In this document: positions 44,521 through 52,595 of the stretch, in pieces
How positions within the stretch are numbered: the first letter of the stretch is position 1
Layout of the letters: each line of letters begins with the position of its first letter
DNA from: Parasalinivibrio latis
GTDB lineage: Bacteria; Pseudomonadota; Gammaproteobacteria; Enterobacterales; Vibrionaceae
NCBI RefSeq assembly: GCF_036825535.1
Contig: NZ_CP098812.1
Location: 558,001-622,000 of the forward strand
Direction: 5' to 3'
DNA length: 64,000 bases
Notes under the pieces: generated by a model
Database searches by the model: none
What the model was told of the DNA's origin: nothing
The model's input: the letters and a program-made list of their open reading frames with translations, nothing else
Translations under genes and position numbers: made by a program

Positions 44521-45635
44521 GCGCAGGCTCCTTCCAGCTCAGGGCCACCGGTAACCACACGCAGCCCGGATGCCTCTTCAAACAGCAATATCTGCTCTGT
44601 GGGTACGGTGACCCAAATTCGGCTTCCCCTTGCGGGGCTGGGCTGGTGCGAGGGGATGGACGCCACAAGCTCCAGCTGATCCTCCCCTTCCATCAGCACT
44701 ACGGTTTTTTCATTCACCGGGGTAACGGCCTTCACTTCCATTGCCAGTTTGCCGCTGCCCGGCTGGTCTGAAAGGGCGAGGTGTTCAGGGCGTATCCCGG
44801 CGACATAGCTGCCGCCGGTATGGAGCGCCTCCGGGTGTGTGTTGATCGGCAGGGAGAGAGAAAGACCGCCAACATTTATCTTCCACTGCCCACCCTGCCA
44901 AAGCGGCCCGACGGCAAAGGTGTTGATGCTGGGGTCGCCGAATGCCGTGGCGATATCAAGGTTATTGGGCGAGAGGTAAATTTCTTCAGGTGTACCAAGC
45001 TGCACCAACCCTTCACTGCCGAGCACCGCGATGCGGTCACCGAGCGCCATCGCCTCTTTGTAGTCCTGGGTAACATAGATGACGCTGGCCTTCTGTTTGG
45101 CAAGCAGCTGCGGCAATTCAAGGCGCATTTCAAATCGCAGTTTGGCATCCACATTACGCAGGGGGTCATCCAGCAGCAGGATATCCGGTTTGGCTGCCAG
45201 CGCCCTTGCCAGTGCGGTGCGTTGTTTCTGGCCATTGGAAAGTGCCCGCGGGGTATGGCTGAGCACCTGGTCGATTTTCAAAAGCTGCGCCACTTCCAAC
45301 ACCCGGGCTTTCACCTGGCCTTCCGACATACCGGAACCGACAATGGCGCTGGCAATGTTGTCGAAGGCATTCATGTGCGGGAACAGGGCAAAATTCTGGA
45401 ATGCCATGCCGATACCTCGCGCTTCCGGGCCGCTGTCGGTGACGTTGTTCCCGCGCAGGTACACGTCCCCCTCAGTTGGCATTTCCACCCCGGCGATAAG
45501 GCGGAGCAACAGGGTTTTTCCGCTGCCGGATGGGCCGAACAGGGCAATGGTCTCTCCACCCTCAACACGCAGGTTGATGCCGTCCAATACCCTGTGGTTT
45601 TTAAAGTGTTTGCTGATGGCGATAACTTCAATCAT
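44517..45635 (-). CDS. ABC transporter ATPase 1 with altered catalytic motifs
   Basis: A 372-residue ATPase with Walker A GPSGSGKT and a normal Q-loop (FQNFALFP), but three departures from consensus. The signature reads LSNGQKQR, Walker B is ILLLDDPLRNVD (Asp where Glu is normally catalytic), and the switch histidine is Gln (YVTQDYKEAM). A C-terminal TOBE region follows. Together with ATPase 2 this suggests an asymmetric pair in which one composite site hydrolyses poorly. It overlaps ATPase 2 and lies 10 bases after permease 2. Confidence 0.9.
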   Translation of the reverse strand: MIEVIAISKHFKNHRVLDGINLRVEGGETIALFGPSGSGKTLLLRLIAGVEMPTEGDVYLRGNNVTDSGPEARGIGMAFQNFALFPHMNAFDNIASAIVGSGMSEGQVKARVLEVAQLLKIDQVLSHTPRALSNGQKQRTALARALAAKPDILLLDDPLRNVDAKLRFEMRLELPQLLAKQKASVIYVTQDYKEAMALGDRIAVLGSEGLVQLGTPEEIYLSPNNLDIATAFGDPSINTFAVGPLWQGGQWKINVGGLSLSLPINTHPEALHTGGSYVAGIRPEHLALSDQPGSGKLAMEVKAVTPVNEKTVVLMEGEDQLELVASIPSHQPSPARGSRIWVTVPTEQILLFEEASGLRVVTGGPELEGACA

Positions 45636-45645
45636 GGTCTTGCCC

Positions 45646-46503
45646 TTACCCCTTCACTGCGCCGAGAGACAAACCTTCAACCAGGTAACGCTGGGCATAG
45701 AGTGCCAGCAACAGGGTTGGGGCAATGGAAAGTACAATGGCTGCCGCTATCTGGCCGTACTGGATGCCGGATGCGGTCACAAAGGCCAGCGCTCCCACGG
45801 TGACCGGCTGTTTGTCGGCGGAGGCCAGTACCAGTGCGAAGACAAAGTTGTTCCAGGCGAAGATAAATGACAGCAACCCTGCAGCGGCAATGCCCGGCCC
45901 GGCGAGCGGGATGGCAATTTTGCGGAAGGTGCGGAACCAGCTGTTCCCGGCAATGCGGTAGGCGTATTCAATGTCCGGGCTGATGTCCTCAAAGTAGCCG
46001 CGCACAATCCACAAAATCAACGGCAGGCAGATGAGCTGGTATACCCAGACAAGCCCGGTGTAGGTGTTCGCCATGCCGATGTCCTGGAAGTAGAGCGACA
46101 GGGGAAGCAGTACCAGAAGTGGCGGTGCAAAACGGAAAGAGAGCAGGGTAAAGGCAATGTCTTCACCCAGCCGGAACTGGAAGCGCGCAAAGGCATAGGC
46201 TGCCGGTACCCCGAGGATCAATGCCAGCAACACTGAGCTTGTAGAGAGCAGCAGGCTGTTACCCAGGTTCTTCATAAAGGCGATATCCAGGGTGCCCGCA
46301 GCACTTTCCAGCTTGCCGGTAATCAGCGCGGTGTAGTTTTGCAGTGTCGGCTCAAACACGATACTGGGCGGGATGCGCAGGATCTGCTCATTGGTCTGGA
46401 ATGACATCAGTACAATCCAGAAAATCGGGAACAGGAAGAAGATCAGTACCAGGGTGATCAGGATTCGGCGGAGCCAGCGTTCTACGGCGGAATAGTGTTC
46501 CAT
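45646..46503 (-). CDS. ABC transporter permease 2 (MalG-like)
   Basis: A 285-residue inner membrane permease with about six helices, starting with RRILITLVLIFFLFPIFWIV. The coupling-helix EAA motif region is EYAYRIAGNSWFRTFRKIAIP followed by LAGPGIAAAGLLSF. The C-terminus YAQRYLVEGLSLGAVKG is the standard MalG-type ending. Its start lies 11 bases after the TAA that would end a full-length permease 1. Confidence 0.92.
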   Translation of the reverse strand: MEHYSAVERWLRRILITLVLIFFLFPIFWIVLMSFQTNEQILRIPPSIVFEPTLQNYTALITGKLESAAGTLDIAFMKNLGNSLLLSTSSVLLALILGVPAAYAFARFQFRLGEDIAFTLLSFRFAPPLLVLLPLSLYFQDIGMANTYTGLVWVYQLICLPLILWIVRGYFEDISPDIEYAYRIAGNSWFRTFRKIAIPLAGPGIAAAGLLSFIFAWNNFVFALVLASADKQPVTVGALAFVTASGIQYGQIAAAIVLSIAPTLLLALYAQRYLVEGLSLGAVKG

Positions 46504-46513
46504 GGTCTGCTCC

Positions 46514-47422
46514 TTAGTTCGCCAGGTTCCTGGCCCTGAGTTTGAGCCAGTTTTTGATAAAGAGGTTCGACAGGAAGTAGGTGATGGCTCAGAGCACCAT
46601 CAACAGGGCTGCCGAACGGCCAACATTGGTGGACTGGAAGAACTGCAGGTAGGCTTCCACCTGGAAGACCATCAGCTTGTCTCCCGGCCCGCCCTGGGTC
46701 ATGGCATAGATAATGTCGAACTGCTGGATGGCATCGAGCAGGCGGAACAGCACCGCCGTCAGCATGTACGGAGTCAGCATCGGAAGGGTGATGCGGAAGA
46801 AAACAAAAGAGCGGGGCACATTGTCCAGTGCCGCCGCTTCAAACGGCTGCTGTGGAAGGGAGCGGAGACCCGCCAGCAACAAAATCATGATAAAGGGCGT
46901 GTACACCCAGATATCGACCAGCACCACAGTCATCAGCGCGGTATCCGGTGAGGATGCCCACTTGAAATCCGGGTAACCCATCAGGGCGACAAAATAGCTG
47001 AGGATGCCGAAATTAGGGTTGGTCATCAGCTTCCACATCAGCGCAGCCAGCGCGGGGGCCGTCATCAGTGGCATCAGAAGGGCGATGGAGACAAAGTTGT
47101 TGAACCGGGTGCGCCGTTGCAGAAGAAGGGCAATGCCAAGGCCGAGGACAAGCTCCAGCCCGACGGTAAGCCCGGTATAGGTGAGGGAGATTTTCAGGGT
47201 GTTCCAGAATGCCGGGTCGGTGAAAAAGTCTGCGTAATTCTGGCCCCAGTTAAACTTGCGAAGGTGGGGCAGGTTGAGGCGGTAGCGCTCCAGCGAATAA
47301 TACACCGCGGTGAAAAAGGGAATCAGGATCCCGATACACACCAAAAGCGCAGGCAGGCTCAGCACATAAGGCAGGGCCTTGCGCCAAAACCGGCTCGACT
47401 TGTGGGTTTGAGCTGCCTCCAT
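46514..47422 (-). pseudogene. ABC transporter permease 1 (MalF-like) with in-frame TGA
   Basis: Inner membrane permease with an opening hydrophobic helix (LPYVLSLPALLVCIGILIPF), and an EAA loop with LPQQPFEAAALDNVPRSFVFF then RITLPMLTPYM. The frame runs 277 codons to a TGA at 46589-46591. It then stays open for 24 more sensible residues (AITYFLSNLFIKNWLKLRAR to NLAN) before TAA at 46514, right before permease 2. Reading TGA as one residue (TGG, Trp, would fit) gives a normal 302-residue permease, and the stop falls in the middle of the last membrane helix. It is either a recent nonsense mutation, a sequence error or a read-through site. If real, the importer may be impaired. RBS AAGGAGCCGG. 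Confidence 0.85.
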
Positions 47423-47465
47423 ATCCCGGCTCCTTCGCGATACGTCGTGGGTAAAGGGTGAAATG

Positions 47466-47499
47466 GGCTCCCCAGAAACTCCGGGGTGGCAGGGGAGCC
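47466..47499. other. Intercistronic hairpin between binding protein and permease genes
   Basis: GGCTCCCC / GGGGAGCC arms with an 18-base inner loop lie in the 99-base gap after the binding protein gene, without a strong T run. This is the position where hairpins commonly stabilise the binding-protein part of ABC operon mRNAs. Confidence 0.5.
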
Positions 47500-47521
47500 A
47501 TGTTGTTGGAATGCGCCGTGT

Positions 47522-48964
47522 TTAGCTCAGGCCTGCATCCCGCAACTGTTTGTTGATGCTGGCTGCCAGCATGTCGAGGCCTTCATCAACCGGCACTTCA
47601 TTGGCCACCATTTTTTGCAGCATCGAGGCCCACTCAGTGGTGAGGTCGAAGAACAGGGGCTGAGGTGTAAAATAGATTTGCGCGTTTGGCGCGGATACAT
47701 CGTGCTGGTTAAGGTAGCCCGGGTATTGCTCGGCAATACGGTCACGGAAGGTGTCGTCATCCCATACCGACTGGCGGACAGGGTTAACAAAGTCCATCTT
47801 CCCTGCACCGAACAGGCCGTGCTCAATACCGCTCGCCCACTGCATGAAGTACCAGGCTTCATCCTTGCGGTTGGAGAAATTCGACATTGCCAGGGACCAG
47901 ATCCATACGTTAGGTGACGGGGCGCTGGCATCCGGGTTGGCAGCAAACGGGGCGTAGGCGATATTGCCGCGTTCCTTGTTGTCGCCACCGTTCATAAAGT
48001 ACCCGAGGATATCGGCGTCATAGATCATTGCCGAGGCACCGGCTCCGAGGTCTGTACCCACCTGGTACCAGGTATAGGTCGACCAGTTCTTAGGGCCGGA
48101 CTCCTGGATCATTTTCACCCACTTGGCGTGGAAATCCTTGGACACGGCAGTGTTCATCGCGGCTTCAAGGGTGCCGTCGCTTTTCACATTGAGATCGCGC
48201 TGGCCGAAATTGGCGTAGCCGGAAAGGAAACCCGGGTGGATAGTTGCCCAGGAACGGGAGCCCCTCACACCGATGCCGTATGGCCCGCCAAGGTCACGCT
48301 GCGCCTTGGCTGAGACATCGAGAAGCTCATCAATATTGCCCGGTACCTGTAAACCGGCCTTGTCGAAATAGCGGCGGTTGTAAGAGAGGTTGTTCAGCTC
48401 ATAGCCCCAGGGGATACACCACTGCTTGGCATTTGCCGAACCCAGTTTGCTGCCGGGGATACCGTCCCAGGCCGTGGAGGCGCGAAGGCCGGGAAGCACG
48501 TCCTGCCAGTGGTAATTGGGGTTAGTTTTGGCCGGGTCGTTAATATATTCATTGAGGTCAACAATCCAGCCGGCAGGGCCGTAAGTCCAGGTCATGTAAG
48601 CCCCGGTCATAAAGGCATCGTATTCTGACGAACGGGATGACAGGGCGGCAGTCACTTTGTCGAAGTAGACATCTTCCGGGAAGATATCGTATTGCACTTT
48701 CATGCCGGTCATCTTTTCAAACGTCGGCAGGTTGGCAATCATGGCATCGACATAAGGGTGCTTGTTGAGAAGGAGTTTGACTGTCTTGCCTTTGTATTTT
48801 TGCCAGTCAAAATCCGCCGCCATGGCATCGCTGGACAGGCTGGCAATCAGGGATCCTGTCATGGTGGCAGAGGCACCAAGCGCCGTCATTCCCTTGAGGA
48901 ATTCACGCCGTCCAAGCTGCCCCTGGAGGAAGCGGGTGACCAGATCTTTTTCTTTCCTTAACAT
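47522..48964 (-). CDS. ABC transporter substrate-binding protein, Tat-type signal
   Basis: A 480-residue periplasmic extracellular solute-binding protein (family 1). The N-terminus carries a twin-arginine signal, GRREFLKGMTALGAS, ending near SDAMAADFDW. The mature part has FEKMTGMKVQYDIFPEDVYFDKVTAALSS-type opening (residues about 75-105) and the usual hinge features. It probably captures a polyol or sugar for the two permeases. The ATG has an ideal AAAGGAGAACACC site; a longer in-frame start overlaps the preceding gene's end. It lies 49 bases after the regulator gene. Confidence 0.9.
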   Translation of the reverse strand: MLRKEKDLVTRFLQGQLGRREFLKGMTALGASATMTGSLIASLSSDAMAADFDWQKYKGKTVKLLLNKHPYVDAMIANLPTFEKMTGMKVQYDIFPEDVYFDKVTAALSSRSSEYDAFMTGAYMTWTYGPAGWIVDLNEYINDPAKTNPNYHWQDVLPGLRASTAWDGIPGSKLGSANAKQWCIPWGYELNNLSYNRRYFDKAGLQVPGNIDELLDVSAKAQRDLGGPYGIGVRGSRSWATIHPGFLSGYANFGQRDLNVKSDGTLEAAMNTAVSKDFHAKWVKMIQESGPKNWSTYTWYQVGTDLGAGASAMIYDADILGYFMNGGDNKERGNIAYAPFAANPDASAPSPNVWIWSLAMSNFSNRKDEAWYFMQWASGIEHGLFGAGKMDFVNPVRQSVWDDDTFRDRIAEQYPGYLNQHDVSAPNAQIYFTPQPLFFDLTTEWASMLQKMVANEVPVDEGLDMLAASINKQLRDAGLS

Positions 48965-49013
48965 GGTGTTCTCCTTTAACAGGTACTCAGAGTGGCTTTG
49001 GATCGCGCAGCTC

Positions 49014-49982
49014 TTACGTATCACCCACCAGATGCCTGGCTGTAAGATCGTCGGTAATAAGCCCTTTCAGCAGACCGCTACGCAGTACCGCCTTGAGTGC
49101 CGCGACTTTTGACAGGCCACCTGCCAACGCCACGATAGGCTTTCCCTGAAGTTCAGCGACAGACAGCGACATTGCGCGTTCATTCAGCCCCGATTTAACG
49201 AGTTCTCCATTTACATCGAAGTAGTGCCCGAGGATTTCCCCATGGGCACCTTTTTCCTGTATTTCCTGCATTTCCTCATTGGTCACCAGGTTTACTTCGC
49301 TCAGGTGCGAGTGCCAATTGGCCTCGCCAATACTGATAAAAAGAAGGTCAGCCTGGCGTCCCATATCGAACACATCAGCAATACCCGGCTGGGACATCAG
49401 GATTTGCTTGTCCCGGGCACTGTTGGCGAAGATGGAAACCGGTAACATGTAGGCATCTGCCCCGGTTTTTTCTGCCAGCCGGTGGATCACATCCAGCGGG
49501 TTGGCGGCAAACTTTCGTGTCAGCCCCCCGAGCAGGGAGACAAAGCGGACATCCGGGTGTTCCATCATGGGTAGATGGGAAACCATGGATGCCAGGGTCC
49601 GGCCATGCCCGATGCCTATGGTCTGGTAGTGCCCGCTCTCCACGGCCCGTCGCAGGTATCCGGCACCGGCAATACCCAATGCCCTGAGCGGCAATGCTCC
49701 CTCATTGAGATCGGGTACCACCTGACAAAAATCCAGCTTGAAGCATTCAGAAATCCGGTTTTCCAGCTCAACGCAATACTGGATGGTGGGCTCAACAAAT
49801 ACCTGTACCAGCCCGGCCTTAAATGCCCGGGCAATCAGCCGGTGGGCCTTGGGCTGGGTGATACCGAGCCGTTTGGCAACGTCGCTCTGGGTCATGCCGC
49901 CGGAATAGTGCAACCAGGCCGCTTGTGCAGCCAGACTGTCTTCATCGGAAACATGATCTGTGGTTCGGTTTTGGTTCAGCAC
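49014..49982 (-). CDS. SorC-family transcriptional regulator
   Basis: A 322-residue regulator with an N-terminal helix-turn-helix (about 22-62, GGMTQSDVAKRLGITQPKAH) and a C-terminal sugar-phosphate-binding domain (LGIAGAGYLRRAV, IGIGHGRTLASMVSHLP, VALAGGLSKVAALKAVLRSG). SorC/DeoR-type proteins such as EryD respond to a phosphorylated intermediate of the pathway they control. As the first gene of the ten-gene minus-strand operon it probably autoregulates it. An inverted repeat lies 10 bases before its start codon. Confidence 0.9.
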   Translation of the reverse strand: MLNQNRTTDHVSDEDSLAAQAAWLHYSGGMTQSDVAKRLGITQPKAHRLIARAFKAGLVQVFVEPTIQYCVELENRISECFKLDFCQVVPDLNEGALPLRALGIAGAGYLRRAVESGHYQTIGIGHGRTLASMVSHLPMMEHPDVRFVSLLGGLTRKFAANPLDVIHRLAEKTGADAYMLPVSIFANSARDKQILMSQPGIADVFDMGRQADLLFISIGEANWHSHLSEVNLVTNEEMQEIQEKGAHGEILGHYFDVNGELVKSGLNERAMSLSVAELQGKPIVALAGGLSKVAALKAVLRSGLLKGLITDDLTARHLVGDT

Positions 49983-49992
49983 ACGTCACCTG

Positions 49993-50021
49993 AATAATTT
50001 TTTAACGGTTGAAAAATTATT
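49993..50021. promoter_or_regulatory. Palindromic operator candidate for the polyol-type operon
   Basis: Perfect 10-base inverted repeat AATAATTTTT / AAAAATTATT with a 9-base centre, 10 bases upstream of the SorC-family gene. It is a candidate binding site for that regulator. The rest of the 264-base gap up to 50246 shows no other gene. Confidence 0.5.
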
Positions 50022-50246
50022 TAATCCGGGCGGGAAAACCGTCAAAGGGGGGAGTGTTTCAGGGATGAGAAAAGACGGGACGGATCGGGAGATTTAATAG
50101 AAACAAATCCAGGAAAACCACGTTTTTTCAAATGGTTGAATTTAAGCGTTAAAAAATAGGTTCATGTAACTCAAAAGACTGTTGCTGATTTGGCAATAAA
50201 TACTGCTGCCCTGAGTCTGTTTGGGTATTGAAATACCATAGAGGTA

Positions 50247-50885
50247 TCAGGGCTGGTTGGGTGTCAGCCCTCTGTCTTGTGCATGGACTGGCACGGTTGG
50301 CAGGTTAGCGCTTACCTCCCTAAGCAAAATGTCTAAAGACGATGGTGTGAAGCAATGCATTGCGGGTAAGTCATTGCCCCTGGCTATTGCATTCACCTTT
50401 CGCGTGGGGGAGTAACGCAGTTCAATGACTGCCAATCTATCCGCCACGCCAACCATATCCGGCTTGAACCCATAAAGGGTTTCAATCATAACCCCCAGTA
50501 GTGAGAGCGCTTGTTCGGTCATTTTTTTGCTTTTCAGGCCGCAATAGTACCAAACGTCCTTGAACCTCAGCTCACTGGTGAAGTCACGTTCAACACATTT
50601 TATGCATTGGTACCTCTCCCAGGGAGCGCTCAATACCGCGAGGCACATGCCCAACAGGCAAAAAAAGCAATAGATCGCCAGAAGGGCAAAGGTAAGGACC
50701 ATCATGGGAATACCCAGCCAGGCTTTCAGGGAAAAAGGTTGGTACCAGATTGCGCGGCCGGTCTGTCTGACGTCAGTGAAATAGCTTTCAACCTCCTCCC
50801 GTTGTTTCCCCCACAGCGATGCAATCCGACGTTTTATGCGGAAGATAATCGAATGATTGATACATTGAATGATTTTGGGGTTCAT
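50247..50885 (-). CDS. Hypothetical membrane-associated protein
   Basis: A 212-residue protein I do not recognise. One hydrophobic block spans about residues 58-88 (MMVLTFALLAIYCFFCLLGMCLAVL), probably a single or hairpin membrane helix. It is flanked by a basic N-terminal part and a soluble C-terminal part with CIKCVERDF and a possible ligand-type segment near YGFKPDMVGVADRLAVIELRY-like text (about 145-165). The start codon has a weak ribosome site. It is divergent from the next gene and not obviously linked to the catabolic operon. Confidence 0.6.
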   Translation of the reverse strand: MNPKIIQCINHSIIFRIKRRIASLWGKQREEVESYFTDVRQTGRAIWYQPFSLKAWLGIPMMVLTFALLAIYCFFCLLGMCLAVLSAPWERYQCIKCVERDFTSELRFKDVWYYCGLKSKKMTEQALSLLGVMIETLYGFKPDMVGVADRLAVIELRYSPTRKVNAIARGNDLPAMHCFTPSSLDILLREVSANLPTVPVHAQDRGLTPNQP

Positions 50886-51025
50886 TATTTTTATTAATGC
50901 ATAGGGACACCATTTCAGTGTAAATACTCATCATGTTGAATATTGTGAAGCTGTAGGCAAATGTTCTTTATAAACAAAGGTATGGTTTAAGCATGGACGA
51001 AATGCCAGCAGTTAAGGACATTGTA

Positions 51026-51322
51026 ATGCCGGATAAAAAATCACAACTCAGTACCTCCCCGTTGAACGCCTCCTTATCTACACCGACCTGGAACGCTGCA
51101 GAGCGCCAGGCAGCAAAACTTCTTCTTACTGAACTGGAAAGCTACCTGTCACTGATACAGATGGCAGCCGGACAGCGTGATAAATGGCAGGAAGTAGAAG
51201 AGTCCATTTATGTGCTCTCTGAAAAGCTGGCGATGATTTGCCACACCGAAAAAACAATCGGTGAGGGAAAGCCTTCCTGTGTGGAGTCAGCCATGGCAAG
51301 CAATGTCTCACTGTCGGGGTAA
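51026..51322 (+). CDS. Hypothetical small protein
   Basis: A 98-residue protein of unknown function, mostly helical in outlook (AAERQAAKLLLTELESYLSL, then WQEVEESIYVLSEKLAMIC). The start MPDKKS is chosen for AAGGA seven bases upstream; an ATG 11 codons earlier (50993) lacks a site. No membrane segment or known motif is seen. Confidence 0.55.
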   Translation: MPDKKSQLSTSPLNASLSTPTWNAAERQAAKLLLTELESYLSLIQMAAGQRDKWQEVEESIYVLSEKLAMICHTEKTIGEGKPSCVESAMASNVSLSG

Positions 51323-51529
51323 GATGTTCTGATTGCAAGAGTGCCAAGCAATTGATTGGACAAGGCGCCTATTAGTGAGAGTGGGTGATAATCACTATTC
51401 TGACAACGGGTATTCTCATTGGTGATAAGGGCATTGGAAAAAACTGTTGGCGATGATTAAGCCGGACACACTGTCCAATTAATCGTCTCATGTTGTTTGG
51501 AGATACAGATAACAAGAGGAATATCGTCT

Positions 51530-51946
51530 ATGAACAGTAAAATTTCCCAATTAAAAGCGTCACTAGACAGTAAAAAAGCCGACTTCGAAGTGCAGGCTGA
51601 CAGGCTGAAAGCGCAGTTGTCAGAAAACTTAGATCAGGCGAAAACAGAAGCCTCTGCCCGGAAAGAAGAAGTTAAAGCACGTCTGGAAGCTCAAAAGGCC
51701 AGTGTTGAAGAAGCAAAACACAGTGCCAATGCGTGGTTTGCTGAGCAAAAAGCCAACACAGAGGATAAAATTCAGGAATGGAAATCTGAGCGGGAGTTGA
51801 AAAAGCTCGAGAACCGGGCTGAAAAAGCACGGGAATACGCCGAAAACGCTGTGATTCTTGCGCTTGCAGCCATTGCAGAAGCAGAAGATGCGGTGATTGA
51901 TGCGGTTATAGCTGCATCGGATTACGAAGAAGCCACCTCTGGATGA
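51530..51946 (+). CDS. Predicted coiled-coil protein
   Basis: A 138-residue protein that is almost entirely a charged heptad-type coiled coil (SKISQLKASLDSKKADFEV through KLENRAEKAREYAEN), ending in an Ala-rich helix (VILALAAIAEAEDAVIDAVI). No signal peptide or membrane helix. The ribosome site AAGAGGA and ATG are clear. The pattern resembles stress-type or apolipoprotein-like amphipathic helical proteins, but no family can be named. Confidence 0.7.
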   Translation: MNSKISQLKASLDSKKADFEVQADRLKAQLSENLDQAKTEASARKEEVKARLEAQKASVEEAKHSANAWFAEQKANTEDKIQEWKSERELKKLENRAEKAREYAENAVILALAAIAEAEDAVIDAVIAASDYEEATSG

Positions 51947-52090
51947 TTCAAATAACCTACCCGAGATTTAAGTAAACGGCCCCTTACCCCAATTTCCGCC
52001 AGGGCAGTTTTCAAACTTAATACCTCGCTCACAATACTGTTTTTATATACAGTTAAAATGGTGCCCATTTGAACTTCATCTGAGGTGAAT

Positions 52091-52561
52091 ATGGGCACTA
52101 TCGACAGCATTGTACTGCATGATTTTATCGTAAAAGCGAAAGCAAACTCTTACGTGGGCCGGGCTCCCAAATGCCTGCCGTATCGACAGGGCTCCCACGA
52201 TGTACAGTTCGTTGAAGGGCGTTTCAAGTACCTCGACAGCTATTTTGGCGGGACAGATTTTCTTGGCCAGGAAGTGGTTTATTTTGATGACCAACCCGTC
52301 TGGGCGATGAACTATTATGGCAAGATACTTCGCCCGGATATGTATGATGCAGTGAAAGCCGGAGAGGTCATCCTTGAAAGCCTTGCCCAGCTTTACCGCA
52401 CGGGCACATTCCTTGGTGACTTTTGCCATGAGACCCCATTTGGCACCTACTTCGATACCAATTCCGGTCAGGTGGAGACATTTACCGGCTATGAGTGGAT
52501 TCAGTATGAAGGAAAGAAAGTCTATGACCTCCACTACCATGGCGGGCTGATTAAGCCCTGA
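52091..52561 (+). CDS. DUF5680-like protein
   Basis: A 156-residue soluble protein with SIVLHDFIVKAKANSYVG near the start, then VYFDDQPVWAMNYYGKIL, and the end YEWIQYEGKKVYDLHYHGG. This pattern matches my memory of the DUF5680 family, whose function is unknown. The ATG with GAGGTG just upstream is preferred over the in-frame GTG two codons earlier. It is convergent with the IclR gene. Confidence 0.65.
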   Translation: MGTIDSIVLHDFIVKAKANSYVGRAPKCLPYRQGSHDVQFVEGRFKYLDSYFGGTDFLGQEVVYFDDQPVWAMNYYGKILRPDMYDAVKAGEVILESLAQLYRTGTFLGDFCHETPFGTYFDTNSGQVETFTGYEWIQYEGKKVYDLHYHGGLIKP

Positions 52562-52595
52562 CTGCCGGCAGGGCTAACGTCTTTTTGATGCAGGA

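Noticed and set aside
44781..45870. Long plus-strand frames opposite the ABC ATPase gene (up to 340 codons)
   Set aside because: They lie wholly opposite a gene with clear ATPase motifs and show no domain of their own; GC-rich third positions leave the opposite strand open.
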